A stretch of DNA of 64,000 bases from Bordetella parapertussis (GTDB lineage: Bacteria; Pseudomonadota; Gammaproteobacteria; Burkholderiales; Casimicrobiaceae). The notes beneath the pieces are model-generated. The model saw only the letters and a list, made by a program, of their open reading frames with translations. It had not been told where the DNA came from and ran no database searches. Shown here in pieces: positions 18,079 through 26,131 of this stretch (the stretch's first letter is position 1; every line of letters starts with the position of its first letter). The translations under genes were made by a program, and so were the position numbers. The stretch is taken from the NCBI GenBank assembly GCA_943331295.2, contig CALQLA020000021.1, positions 1 through 64,000 on the forward strand, written 5' to 3'.

Positions 18079-19106
18079 TAGTCACTCCGCAATTCGTTGC
18101 CCTTCTCGAACGTCCACGTGCGCGTGATCTCGAGAATGTCGGTGTCGCGCCGGATGTCCGGCGGGAACGGGGCATACGGCCCCGCCATCTCGACGATCTT
18201 CGCCGCCGCGGCGTCCAGCACCTTCTGCCCCGACGAGCGGTCGATGACGACCTTCTCGACGCTGCCGTCGGCGCGGATCGACACCGTCAGGATGAGGCTG
18301 CCGTAGAGGGCGAACTGCCGCGCGGCCTCGGGATAGTTGAGGTTGCCCACGCGCTCGACCTTCTGCCGCCAGTCCTCGACGTAGCGCGCGAACCGGTACT
18401 CGGCGGCGCGGGCGCCGACCGCGTGCCGCTTGGGGCGCTTCTGGTAGGCGTCCATGTCGCGCGCGATCTGCGCCTCGAGGCGCATCACTTCGAGCGTGCG
18501 CTGCGTGATGTCGGTCGCCGACACCACCGGCGCCTTGTCGGCGGACTCGGGCGCCGGGGTTGCCGGCGCGGGGGCCGTCGCTCCCGACTTCAGTTGCGAC
18601 ATCAGTTCCTGCGCGCGTTGCTCCAGCGCCACGGCCTTCTGCGTCGTCGCCGCGATGTCGTTGGCCGTCGTGTCCTTCGGCGGCAGGGGCAGCGGCGTCT
18701 TCGCGCGCCGGTTGGCGTCGGTGTTGCCGCCGCCGTCGAGGTTGGCCTGTGCGAGGATCTCGGCCTTGGTCGGCCTGGTGTTCGTCTTCGCGTTCACCAG
18801 CGAGACCTCGAGCGGCGGCGCGCTGTCCGGCGTCTTGCGGGCATCGAAGACGTGGAAGCGCATCGCCAGCAGCACCGAGTGCACAAGCAGCGAACCGATC
18901 AGCGCGTAGCCCAGGATCGAGATCTCGGGCGCCTCCAGGTCGTGCAGCCAGCCCTGCCAGGTCTCCCGGATTCGCGGGCGCCGCCCCGCCGGCGCCCGCG
19001 CGACGGGGCCCGAGAGGAAGCGCGGCGCGAACCGCCGGGCGGGCGGCGGCGACTTGTCGTACTCCGGAAGCGCCTCGCCCGGGGCAGCCCCCGCGGCCCG
19101 AAACAC
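18078..19106 (-). CDS. Energy transducer TonB family protein (start uncertain)
   Basis: TonB-like proteins link the proton-motive-force-driven ExbBD complex to outer-membrane receptors. The conserved C-terminal domain is present (YPEAARQFALYGSLILTVSI, then ADGSVEKVVIDRSSG), preceded by a transmembrane segment (ISILGYALIGSLLVHSVLLA) and a periplasmic linker with an alanine/glutamine-rich helix. The start is unclear. A GTG at 19106 gives 342 residues but lacks a good ribosome binding site. The proline-rich sequence of this frame continues upstream without an ATG, while an ATG at 19221 opens a plausible N terminus (MAQPTFRPLPLAAPPL) one frame away. A frameshift or sequencing indel between 19115 and 19200 would join them. 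The cytoplasmic N-terminal extension is longer than in classical TonB. Confidence 0.8.
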   Translation of the reverse strand: MFRAAGAAPGEALPEYDKSPPPARRFAPRFLSGPVARAPAGRRPRIRETWQGWLHDLEAPEISILGYALIGSLLVHSVLLAMRFHVFDARKTPDSAPPLEVSLVNAKTNTRPTKAEILAQANLDGGGNTDANRRAKTPLPLPPKDTTANDIAATTQKAVALEQRAQELMSQLKSGATAPAPATPAPESADKAPVVSATDITQRTLEVMRLEAQIARDMDAYQKRPKRHAVGARAAEYRFARYVEDWRQKVERVGNLNYPEAARQFALYGSLILTVSIRADGSVEKVVIDRSSGQKVLDAAAAKIVEMAGPYAPFPPDIRRDTDILEITRTWTFEKGNELRSD

Positions 19107-19275
19107 GCGGCCGGTCGCAGGCGTCGGCGCCCCGGGGGGCGGCGGCGTGGCGACGGCAGGAGCCTTGGGCGTGGAGGGGTGGCGCGGCAAGAGGCAAGGG
19201 GCGGAAAGTTGGCTGCGCCATTGTAGCTTGGCCCCTGCGTGCTCGCTCGCACGCCGCCCGCAGCCCGCGATCCCG

Positions 19276-19363
19276 TAGCCCGGGTTGAGCGCCAGCCAAA
19301 CCCGGGGGGAGGCGCAAGAGGGCACGGGCCACCCGGGTTTCGCTGGCGCTCAACCCGGGCTGC
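19276..19363. repeat. Dispersed intergenic palindrome, copy C
   Basis: This is the best preserved copy, 88 bases. The left arm TAGCCCGGGTTGAGCGCCAG pairs almost base for base with the right arm CTGGCGCTCAACCCGGGCTG; inside these are AAACCCGGG and CCCGGGTTT, and the centre is about 24 bases. It lies between the 3' end of the RNB exoribonuclease gene and the uncertain start of tonB. Confidence 0.85.
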
Positions 19364-19424
19364 ACAAGACAACGAGGAATCCGCCGCGCGTCGCGCAGCG
19401 TGCGAAGCCGGCGGCGGCGGTCAC

Positions 19425-21266
19425 TCAGCTGACCGGACCCGCGTAGCGGCACTCGAACGTCGCGGCGAGGAGATCGATGCGACTGACGGCAACGCGGATC
19501 GAGGTCTCCGGCGCGATCGACGGCAGGTCAGGGAGGCGCACGACGATCGGCAGCCGCTCGAGGCGCACGAGGTTGTCTCGGATCACGCTGGCCGTGGTCT
19601 CGGTCACGCCCTCCTGCAGCAGCCAGCGCAGGCACCAGTAGTGCTCGATCCGGTCCTGGAACTCGGCGTACTGCGAGTAGGTCGCCTCGAAGTCGGTCAG
19701 CGCGGCGAACAGCTCCGCGTCGTTGTCGGCGTACGGGGGCTTGTCCCCGGCCAGGACGGCGAGGACCTGCCGCTGGTTGAGGAGGTCGCTGTACCGCCGC
19801 AGCGGCGAGCTTGCCCACAGGTAGTGCGCGAGCCCCAGCCCCTGGTGCTCCCCGGGGCGCGTGCTCATCTTCACCTTGCCGTTCGACTGCACGCGATAGA
19901 ACCCGGGCGCCTTTGCGTCGGAGAGCAGCTTGCCCCAGGAATTGTTGACGAAGATCATCAGCTCGGCGACGAGCTTGTCGAGCGGCGAGCCGCGCGTGCG
20001 CGCCACCACGTCGACGCGGCCGTCGGGTGCTGCGTCCCAGTCGACGTAGAAGTTGAAGTCGGTGCGCATGATGTCGGGCTTGCCGCGCACCTCGGCCAGT
20101 TTCAGCGCCATCTTCCAGAGCACGCGCATCTCGGCGTTCCACGGCGGGTCGGAGGCCGCGGGCAGGTCGTTCGCGAACACCTCGCCGATGGCGTCGAGGC
20201 GCAGGTTGGCGGCGATCGGCACGCGGTTGACGCGCGTCGTCTGGCGGTGGACCGTGCCATCGGGCCCGACTTCCGCGTACAGCGACAGCGCCGGCGCCGT
20301 CGTGCCCTCCGCCAGCGTGTACGCGGCGACGGCGTCCTCGGGCAGCATCGTGATCTTGCGGCCGGGCATGTAGACGGTCGACAGGCGCGCGCGCGCGGCG
20401 GCGTCGTGCGGCGAGCCGCGCGGCATCGCGAGCGCGGGCGCCGCGATGTGGATGCCGACCTCGTAGTTGCCGTTCGGCAGGTCGCGCACCGAGAACGCGT
20501 CGTCGATCTCGGTCGTCGTCGCGTCGTCGATCGAGAACGCCCGCACGGGGGCGAGCGGCAGCTCGGGCGGCGGCGGCAGCGGGCCCGTCGCCGGGAACGC
20601 GGTGCCCTGCGGGAAGGCCTCGCTGAGGAAGCGCTGGAAATGGTACTCGTGCGTCGACGGAATGGCGCCGCATTCGGCCAGCAGCGCGACCGGGTTCGAC
20701 TGCAGCGCGTCGCAGGCCGCGGCCAGCGCCTTCCATTCGAGCGAGTTCTTGTCCGGCTTGTACAGCAGCATCGGCAGCCTGGCCGTGAACGCGGCGGGCA
20801 GCGTGCGCGCCTTCAGCGCCACGATCCAGCCCGCGGTCTCCTCGGCCTCGCGCCGCTTGCGCTCCACCGAGGCCAGCGCCGCCTTCAGCGCGTCCGGCGG
20901 CGCCTTGCGGTAGCGGCCCTTGCCGCGCTTGTAGAAGTACATCGGCGCCGTGTGCAGCGCGAGCACGGTCGCCGCGGCCTCGACGGGCTGCGGCAGGCGG
21001 CCGAAATACTCGCGCGCGAGGTCGGCGAAGCCGAATTCGTCGTCGCCCGAGACCTCCCACAGGAAATCCGGGTCGAGCTCCGACCCGAGCTTCTGCGCGC
21101 CGGCGAGCAGCGCCGACGGGGAGGGCTCATTGAAGCGCAGCAGCACCGTCGCCGCCTTGATCTTCAGGCGCTTGCCGGATGCCGCCTCGACCTGCAACGA
21201 CGTGTCGTTGTCGGCGAGGATCGTGCCGGCCTTGCACTGGCCGTCGTCCTCGAACAGAACATGCAT
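19425..21266 (-). CDS. RNase II/R-type (RNB domain) exoribonuclease
   Basis: This 613-residue protein is a 3'-5' exoribonuclease of the RNB family. The catalytic domain starts near FSIDDATTTEIDDAFSV, which holds the metal-binding aspartates, and includes the later SSPLRRYSDLLNQRQ motif. It is shorter than RNase R and lacks an obvious C-terminal S1 domain of full length; the N-terminal half is a poorly conserved helical/OB region. This form is typical of betaproteobacterial proteins annotated as RNase II or VacB-like. I place the start at ATG 21266 (MHVLFEDDGQCKAGTIL); an in-frame ATG 16 codons earlier is less likely. It is transcribed divergently from the aldo/keto reductase. Confidence 0.9.
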   Translation of the reverse strand: MHVLFEDDGQCKAGTILADNDTSLQVEAASGKRLKIKAATVLLRFNEPSPSALLAGAQKLGSELDPDFLWEVSGDDEFGFADLAREYFGRLPQPVEAAATVLALHTAPMYFYKRGKGRYRKAPPDALKAALASVERKRREAEETAGWIVALKARTLPAAFTARLPMLLYKPDKNSLEWKALAAACDALQSNPVALLAECGAIPSTHEYHFQRFLSEAFPQGTAFPATGPLPPPPELPLAPVRAFSIDDATTTEIDDAFSVRDLPNGNYEVGIHIAAPALAMPRGSPHDAAARARLSTVYMPGRKITMLPEDAVAAYTLAEGTTAPALSLYAEVGPDGTVHRQTTRVNRVPIAANLRLDAIGEVFANDLPAASDPPWNAEMRVLWKMALKLAEVRGKPDIMRTDFNFYVDWDAAPDGRVDVVARTRGSPLDKLVAELMIFVNNSWGKLLSDAKAPGFYRVQSNGKVKMSTRPGEHQGLGLAHYLWASSPLRRYSDLLNQRQVLAVLAGDKPPYADNDAELFAALTDFEATYSQYAEFQDRIEHYWCLRWLLQEGVTETTASVIRDNLVRLERLPIVVRLPDLPSIAPETSIRVAVSRIDLLAATFECRYAGPVS

Positions 21267-21406
21267 GGAGACTTTCGCGATGCGCCCGCCGGGGAGGCGT
21301 GGCAGGGGCCGCATTATAGCCGCTTAACGGGGCGACATTGCGCCGGGCACGCGCTTGCTGCATAGTCGCCGCTCCCGATTCGACAAGACCATGGAGCGAA
21401 GACGCG

Positions 21407-22420
21407 ATGACGATGACCTACCGGCGGCTGGGCGAGAGCGGCCTCCAAGTTTCCCCGATCTGCCTCGGCACGATGACCTTCGGCGACCGGACCGACGCGG
21501 CGACGTCGCGCCGGATCGTCGACATGGCGTACGACGCCGGCATCAATTTCATCGACACCGCCGACGCCTATGTGAAGGGCGAGTCGGAGCGGCTGGTGGG
21601 TGCGGCCATCGCGGCCAACCGCCGGCGCTGGATCCTCGCCACCAAGTGCGTCAACGTGCTCACCACGGCGCCGCACGACGGCGGGATGTCGCGGCGCTGG
21701 ATCCTGCAGGCCTGCGACGACAGCCTCGCGCGCCTGGGTACCGACTACATCGACATCCTCTACCTGCACCGCGACGTTCCCGACGCGTCGATCGCCGAGG
21801 CCGTGGGCACGCTGGGCGACCTCATCAGGAGCGGCAAGATCCGCTACTTCGGCGTGTCGAACTTCCGCGGCTGGCGCATCGCCGAGATCATGTCCGAGTG
21901 CGCGGCGCAGGGCGTGCAGCCGCCGGCGGTCTGCCAGCCTTACTACAACCTGCTGAACCGGATGCCCGAGGTCGAGATCCTGCCCGCCTGCGACCATTAC
22001 GGCCTGGGCGTGGCGCCCTACTCGCCGCTGGCGCGCGGCGTGCTGACCGGCAAGTACCTGCCGGGGGGCGAGGCGCCCGAGGACTCGCGCGGCTCGAGGA
22101 AGGACCCGCGGATGATGGAGACCGAGTTCCGCGAGGAATCCTTCGTCATCGCGCAGACGCTCCGCGCGCACGCGGAGGCGACCGGTCGCATGCTGGAGCA
22201 GTTCGCGCTGGCGTGGATGTGGGCGAACGAGATCGTGACGTCGGTGATCGCCGGCCCGCGCACCATCGCGCAGTGGGAGGGCTACGTGGGCGCGCTGGGC
22301 ACGCGGTGGACCGCCGAGGACGAGGCGCTCGTGGATTCGCTGGTGCGCCCCGGCCATCCGTCCACCCCCGGCTACAGCGATCCCGTCTACCCGTTCTTCG
22401 GCCGGATCGTCGACGTCTAG
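21407..22420 (+). CDS. Aldo/keto reductase
   Basis: This 337-residue NADPH-dependent oxidoreductase has a TIM-barrel AKR fold. Signatures are MTYRRLGESGLQVSPICLGT, the catalytic aspartate/tyrosine region NFIDTADAYVKGESERLVG, the lysine in WILATKCVN, and the DYIDILYLHRDVPD strand. The C terminus shows the cofactor-binding SVIAGPRTIAQ segment. The substrate is not assignable. The first ATG at 21407 fits the family; an upstream in-frame ATG at 21338 would add a non-conserved leader. It converges with the DUF1684 gene and their stops overlap by four bases. Confidence 0.92.
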   Translation: MTMTYRRLGESGLQVSPICLGTMTFGDRTDAATSRRIVDMAYDAGINFIDTADAYVKGESERLVGAAIAANRRRWILATKCVNVLTTAPHDGGMSRRWILQACDDSLARLGTDYIDILYLHRDVPDASIAEAVGTLGDLIRSGKIRYFGVSNFRGWRIAEIMSECAAQGVQPPAVCQPYYNLLNRMPEVEILPACDHYGLGVAPYSPLARGVLTGKYLPGGEAPEDSRGSRKDPRMMETEFREESFVIAQTLRAHAEATGRMLEQFALAWMWANEIVTSVIAGPRTIAQWEGYVGALGTRWTAEDEALVDSLVRPGHPSTPGYSDPVYPFFGRIVDV

Positions 22421-23043
22421 CCGGCGTTCCTCTCACCCGCCGTCACCGGGAACGCGAGCGCATTCTCCGGCGGCGACAGCGGGCACGTCCACGCGGGGTC
22501 GTACGCGCACGACGGGTTGTACGCGAAGTTGAAGTCGAGCACGAGACCGGTGTCGCTGCCGCCTAGGTCGGCCCCCTTGATGGTGTCGTACAGGTAGCGC
22601 CCGCCGCCGTAGGTCTCGCCGCCGTTCGACGGGTCGGCGAAGGGCAGCCACAGCCCTCCGCCGTAGCCTTCGAGCCAGTACACGGCGAGCGCCCCGGCCG
22701 CGCCCCGGATCGCGAAGCGGACCCGGCCGACCCGCGTGCAGCGCAGGATGCCGTCGGTGGCGAGCGGGATCTCGAAGCCCGCGTCCGGCGCGACCCGCTC
22801 CACCGTCGCCTGAACGCGCCATGCGGGATCGTAGGAAAACCACCGGAGTCCGCCCCACGCCGCGCGTCGCGCGGGGGGGATGGGGCTGTCGGCGTGCGCG
22901 CGGAACAGCGCCTCGCGCGCCGCGCGAAAGCGCATCGCCGCCGCCATCGGGTCGGTGCCGGCGGCACACCGCACCTCGGCGTATTGCTCGGCCACCGTGC
23001 GCCGCCAGTGCGCGAGCGTGAACGGGTTGGCCGGGGCGCTCAC
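22417..23043 (-). CDS. DUF1684 domain protein
   Basis: This protein of about 208 residues belongs to the DUF1684 family. The family pattern is visible in the segments WFSYDPAWRVQATVE, GGLWLPFADPSNGGETYGGG and LDFNFAYNPSCAYDPAWTC, followed by CPLSPPENAL. The function is unknown. I prefer a GTG start at 23043 (VSAPANPFTLAHWRRTV); an ATG at 23100 is in frame and ten bases from the stop of the upstream 5'-nucleotidase gene, so co-transcription is likely either way. Confidence 0.85.
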   Translation of the reverse strand: MSAPANPFTLAHWRRTVAEQYAEVRCAAGTDPMAAAMRFRAAREALFRAHADSPIPPARRAAWGGLRWFSYDPAWRVQATVERVAPDAGFEIPLATDGILRCTRVGRVRFAIRGAAGALAVYWLEGYGGGLWLPFADPSNGGETYGGGRYLYDTIKGADLGGSDTGLVLDFNFAYNPSCAYDPAWTCPLSPPENALAFPVTAGERNAG

Positions 23044-23109
23044 AGCGGATTCCTGTCCCGCGCGCCTTGCGGCGGAGGGCAGCCCGGGTGGCAGCGGCAA
23101 CGGCCCCGG

Positions 23110-24009
23110 TCAGCGCTCATTGGCGACGCCGTGCGGCACGTGGCCGGCCGGGCCGTGGCGCGCGGCCGACTCGACATGCGTCTGCTGGTCGTCGAAGAAG
23201 ATGTCGGCGCCGAAGGCGCGCAGCACGTCGCCCTTGTCGAGCCCGCCCAGGAAGAACGCCTCGTCGATCCGGATGTTCCAGGCGCGCAGCGTGCGGATCA
23301 CGCGCTCGTGCGCGGGCGCGCTGCGGGCCGTCACCAGCGCCGTCCGGATCGGGCTCTTGTCCTCGGGAAAGTCGGCCTGGATCCGGTGCAGCGCGGCGAG
23401 GAACTCCTTGAACGGACCGCCCGACAGCGGCTTGTTCGCGGCGTCCACCTCGCTCCGCGCGAACGCGACGAGCCCGCGCTCCTGGTAGACGCGCTCGGCC
23501 TCGTCGGAAAAGATCACCGCGTCGCCGTCGAAGGCGAGGCGCAGGCCCGTGGTCTCGGCCTTTTCCACCGCGCCGGCGACGATCGTCGCCGCGGCGTAGC
23601 CGTCGGCCAGCGCGCGCTTCACGTCGCCCGGATCGGCGGACAGGAACAGGTGGGCGCCGAACGCGGGCACGTAGCGCGAGGTCGGCTCGCCCTTGGTGAA
23701 CGCCGCGCGCGTGATGTCGAGCTCGTAGTGCTTGATCGCGTTGAACACGCGCAGGCCCGTGTCCGCGCTGTTGCGCGACAGCAGGATCACCTCGACGTAC
23801 TGCTTGTCCGCCCGGTTGAGGTTGAGGAGCTTCTTCGCCAGCGCGAACGCCGGACCGGGCGCCAGCAGGTCGTTCTCGTGCTCGACCTGGTACCGGTGGT
23901 ACGCCGCCACGCCCTGCTCGGTGTAGACATGGTGGCTTTCGGCGAGGTCGAACAGTGCCCGCGAGGAGATCGCGACCACCAGCTTGTCGGCGAGCGTCGG
24001 CTTGGGCAT
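23110..24009 (-). CDS. 5'-nucleotidase (cytosolic 5'-nucleotidase family)
   Basis: This 299-residue protein matches the bacterial 5'-nucleotidase family related to eukaryotic cytosolic 5'-nucleotidase I (PF06189-type), which dephosphorylates nucleoside monophosphates. The recognisable pieces are LVVAISSRALFDL at the N terminus, RLAFDGDAVIFSDEAERVY, ALVTARSAPAHERVI, and EAFFLGGLDKGDVL followed by FFDDQQTHVE. These give the acidic metal-binding residues of a HAD-like fold. The ATG at 24009 sets the usual start. A 148-base stretch (24010-24157) separates it from yqiA upstream; I see no gene in it. Confidence 0.9.
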   Translation of the reverse strand: MPKPTLADKLVVAISSRALFDLAESHHVYTEQGVAAYHRYQVEHENDLLAPGPAFALAKKLLNLNRADKQYVEVILLSRNSADTGLRVFNAIKHYELDITRAAFTKGEPTSRYVPAFGAHLFLSADPGDVKRALADGYAAATIVAGAVEKAETTGLRLAFDGDAVIFSDEAERVYQERGLVAFARSEVDAANKPLSGGPFKEFLAALHRIQADFPEDKSPIRTALVTARSAPAHERVIRTLRAWNIRIDEAFFLGGLDKGDVLRAFGADIFFDDQQTHVESAARHGPAGHVPHGVANER

Positions 24010-24157
24010 CGGGGGAGTATAGCGCCGGACCCGCGGTACGGACCGGACGGGTGCCGGCCGGCGGGCCCGCGGATTCCATCGCGCCGGCGCCGCGGCACGC
24101 GTCGCCCCCGCCGGGGAGCGTCGGCAATCGCACAGTCGGTCGTGCGGCGGCCTTGCG

Positions 24158-24763
24158 TCAGGCCGGCACGCCCGCGAAACGCAGCACCGTCGGCAGCTCG
24201 GGGTCGAAGTCCGTCCAGCCGTGGTCGCCGCCGCCGGCGACGTATTGCCACGCACCGCGATAGTGGGCGGCGGATTCCCGCCAGGGCAGCACCTCGTCGC
24301 CGGTACGGAGCAGCACGAAGTAGCGTTCGGGCCGGGTGACCGGCACCGCCAGCGTCCGCAGCTGCGCGAAATGCGCCGGCAGCACGTCGAACGGCTCGCC
24401 CGTGTAGAGGTTCACCTGCGGGCCGGCGTATTTCTGCAGGTCGTCGTACGGCCGGATCGCCGGGTTGATGAGCACCGCGCGGGCGTCGAAGCGCTCGGCG
24501 AGGTGCGTCGCATAGAAGCCGCCGAGCGAACTGCCCACCAGCGTGAGGTCGCGCGCGGGGTTTTCGACCTCCCGCGCGATCCACGCGGCGACGCCCGCGA
24601 CCGCCGCCTCGGGCTCGCTGCCCAGGTCGGGCACGTGAAGACGCGGGCGGATCGCCGCCGGCAACCCGGCGACGAAGTGCACGACGCGCTGCGCCTTCAC
24701 GCTCTGCGGCGACGACCGGAAGCCGTGCAGGTAGACGAGCGTCGACACCGGCGACCCGCTCAT
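24158..24763 (-). CDS. YqiA/YcfP-type alpha/beta hydrolase (esterase)
   Basis: This 201-residue hydrolase shows the YqiA pattern: oxyanion-hole LHGFRSSPQSVKAQ, nucleophile serine in VGSSLGGFYATHLAE, acid in LRTGDEVLPW and histidine in GGGDHGW. E. coli YqiA hydrolyses acyl esters; the natural substrate is unknown. The ATG at 24763 overlaps the mpl stop (ATGA), so it is the last gene of the MFS-GT41-mpl-yqiA operon. Confidence 0.9.
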   Translation of the reverse strand: MSGSPVSTLVYLHGFRSSPQSVKAQRVVHFVAGLPAAIRPRLHVPDLGSEPEAAVAGVAAWIAREVENPARDLTLVGSSLGGFYATHLAERFDARAVLINPAIRPYDDLQKYAGPQVNLYTGEPFDVLPAHFAQLRTLAVPVTRPERYFVLLRTGDEVLPWRESAAHYRGAWQYVAGGGDHGWTDFDPELPTVLRFAGVPA

Positions 24764-26121
24764 CGTGATGCCAGCCGGGCGAGGAGCTTGGCGTGGATGC
24801 CGCCGAAGCCGCCGTTGCTCATCACCAGCACGTGGTCGCCGGGCAGCGCGGCCGCGACGATCGCCTCGACCATCGCGTCGAGGTCGTCGTGGACAGTGGC
24901 CGCGGCACCGAGCGGCGCCAGCGCGGCGCCGGCGTCCCAGCCGAGGTTCGCCGCATAGCAGAACACGCGGTCGGCGCGCGCGAGGCTGCCCGGCAGCGCG
25001 TCCTTCATCGCGCCCAGCTTCATCGTGTTCGAGCGCGGCTCCAGCACGGCGAGGATGCGTGCCGCGCCAACCTTGCGGCGCAGTCCTTCCAGCGTCACCG
25101 CGATCGCCGTCGGGTGGTGGGCGAAGTCGTCGTAGACCGTCACGCCGCTTGCGACGCCGCGCACCTCCATCCGCCGCTTGACGCCGTGGAACGCCGACAG
25201 CGCGGCGAGGCTCACCGCGACCGGGACGCCGGCGTGGCGCGCCGCGGCGATCGCCGCCAGCGCATTCTGCTGGTTGTGCCGGCCGGTCTGCCCGAAGGCG
25301 AGCGTTCCCTGCGCCGCGCCGCCCAGCAGGATCGTGCCGTCGACGGCGATGGTCCAGCCGGGGCCGGTGCCCGGCACCTCGGCCAGGCCGAAGCGCTCGA
25401 CCTCGCTCCAGCAGCCTCGGGCGAGCACCCGCGCGAGGCTCGCCTCCGCGGCATTGACGACGAGCCGGCCGTTGCCCGGGACCATGCGGACGAGATGGTG
25501 GAACTGGGTCTCGATCGCGGCGAGGTCGGGAAAGATGTCGGCGTGGTCGTATTCGAGGTTGTTGAGGATCGCCGTGCGCGGCCGGTAGTGGACGAACTTC
25601 GAGCGCTTGTCGAAGAACGCGGTGTCGTACTCGTCGGCCTCGATGACGAAGAACGGGCTCGCGGTGAGCCGCGCCGACGCGTCGAAGTCGACCGGCACGC
25701 CGCCGACCAGGAACCCCGGCTCCAGGTTGGCATACTGCAGGATCCACGCCAGCATCGCCGTCGTGGTCGTCTTGCCGTGGGTGCCGGCGACGGCGAGCAC
25801 CCACTTGTCGTGCAGCACGTTCTCGTAGAGCCACTGCGGCCCGGACTGGTAGGGCAGCCCGGCGTTCATGATGGCTTCCATCAGCGGGTTGCCGCGCGAG
25901 ACGACGTTGCCGACGACGAAGACGTCGGCGCCCTTGGCCGCGCCTTCGAGCTGCTCCGGCGCCCAGCCCTCGGTGAGGCCGATGCCCTGCGCTTCCAGCT
26001 GCGTGCTCATCGGCGGGTAGACGTTGGCGTCGCAGCCGGTCACGCGATGGCCTGCCGCCTTGGCGATGGCGGCCACACCGCCCATGAAGGTGCCGCAGAT
26101 GCCGAGGATGTGGAGGTGCAT
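24760..26121 (-). CDS. mpl: UDP-N-acetylmuramate:L-alanyl-gamma-D-glutamyl-meso-diaminopimelate ligase
   Basis: Mpl reattaches the murein tripeptide recovered from turnover to UDP-MurNAc, a peptidoglycan recycling step. The 453-residue protein has the Mur-ligase three-domain layout: N-terminal Rossmann motif HILGICGTFMGGVAAIA, ATP loop AVAGTHGKTTTTAMLAW, the EADEYDTAFFDKRSKFVHY stretch, NLEYDHADIF, and the C-terminal VYDDFAHHPTAI. The N-terminal CGTFMGG and the NNLEYDHADIF form are characteristic of Mpl rather than MurC. The ATG at 26121 is ten bases after the GT41 gene. Confidence 0.95.
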   Translation of the reverse strand: MHLHILGICGTFMGGVAAIAKAAGHRVTGCDANVYPPMSTQLEAQGIGLTEGWAPEQLEGAAKGADVFVVGNVVSRGNPLMEAIMNAGLPYQSGPQWLYENVLHDKWVLAVAGTHGKTTTTAMLAWILQYANLEPGFLVGGVPVDFDASARLTASPFFVIEADEYDTAFFDKRSKFVHYRPRTAILNNLEYDHADIFPDLAAIETQFHHLVRMVPGNGRLVVNAAEASLARVLARGCWSEVERFGLAEVPGTGPGWTIAVDGTILLGGAAQGTLAFGQTGRHNQQNALAAIAAARHAGVPVAVSLAALSAFHGVKRRMEVRGVASGVTVYDDFAHHPTAIAVTLEGLRRKVGAARILAVLEPRSNTMKLGAMKDALPGSLARADRVFCYAANLGWDAGAALAPLGAAATVHDDLDAMVEAIVAAALPGDHVLVMSNGGFGGIHAKLLARLASR

Positions 26122-26131
26122 CGTGTCGTCG

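Noticed and set aside
19239-21365. Long plus-strand frame opposite the RNB exoribonuclease
   Set aside because: It is a shadow of the RNB gene and its start lies in palindrome copy C.
24010-24157. Possible small gene between the 5'-nucleotidase and yqiA
   Set aside because: Only short frames without start signals or family features; treated as spacer.
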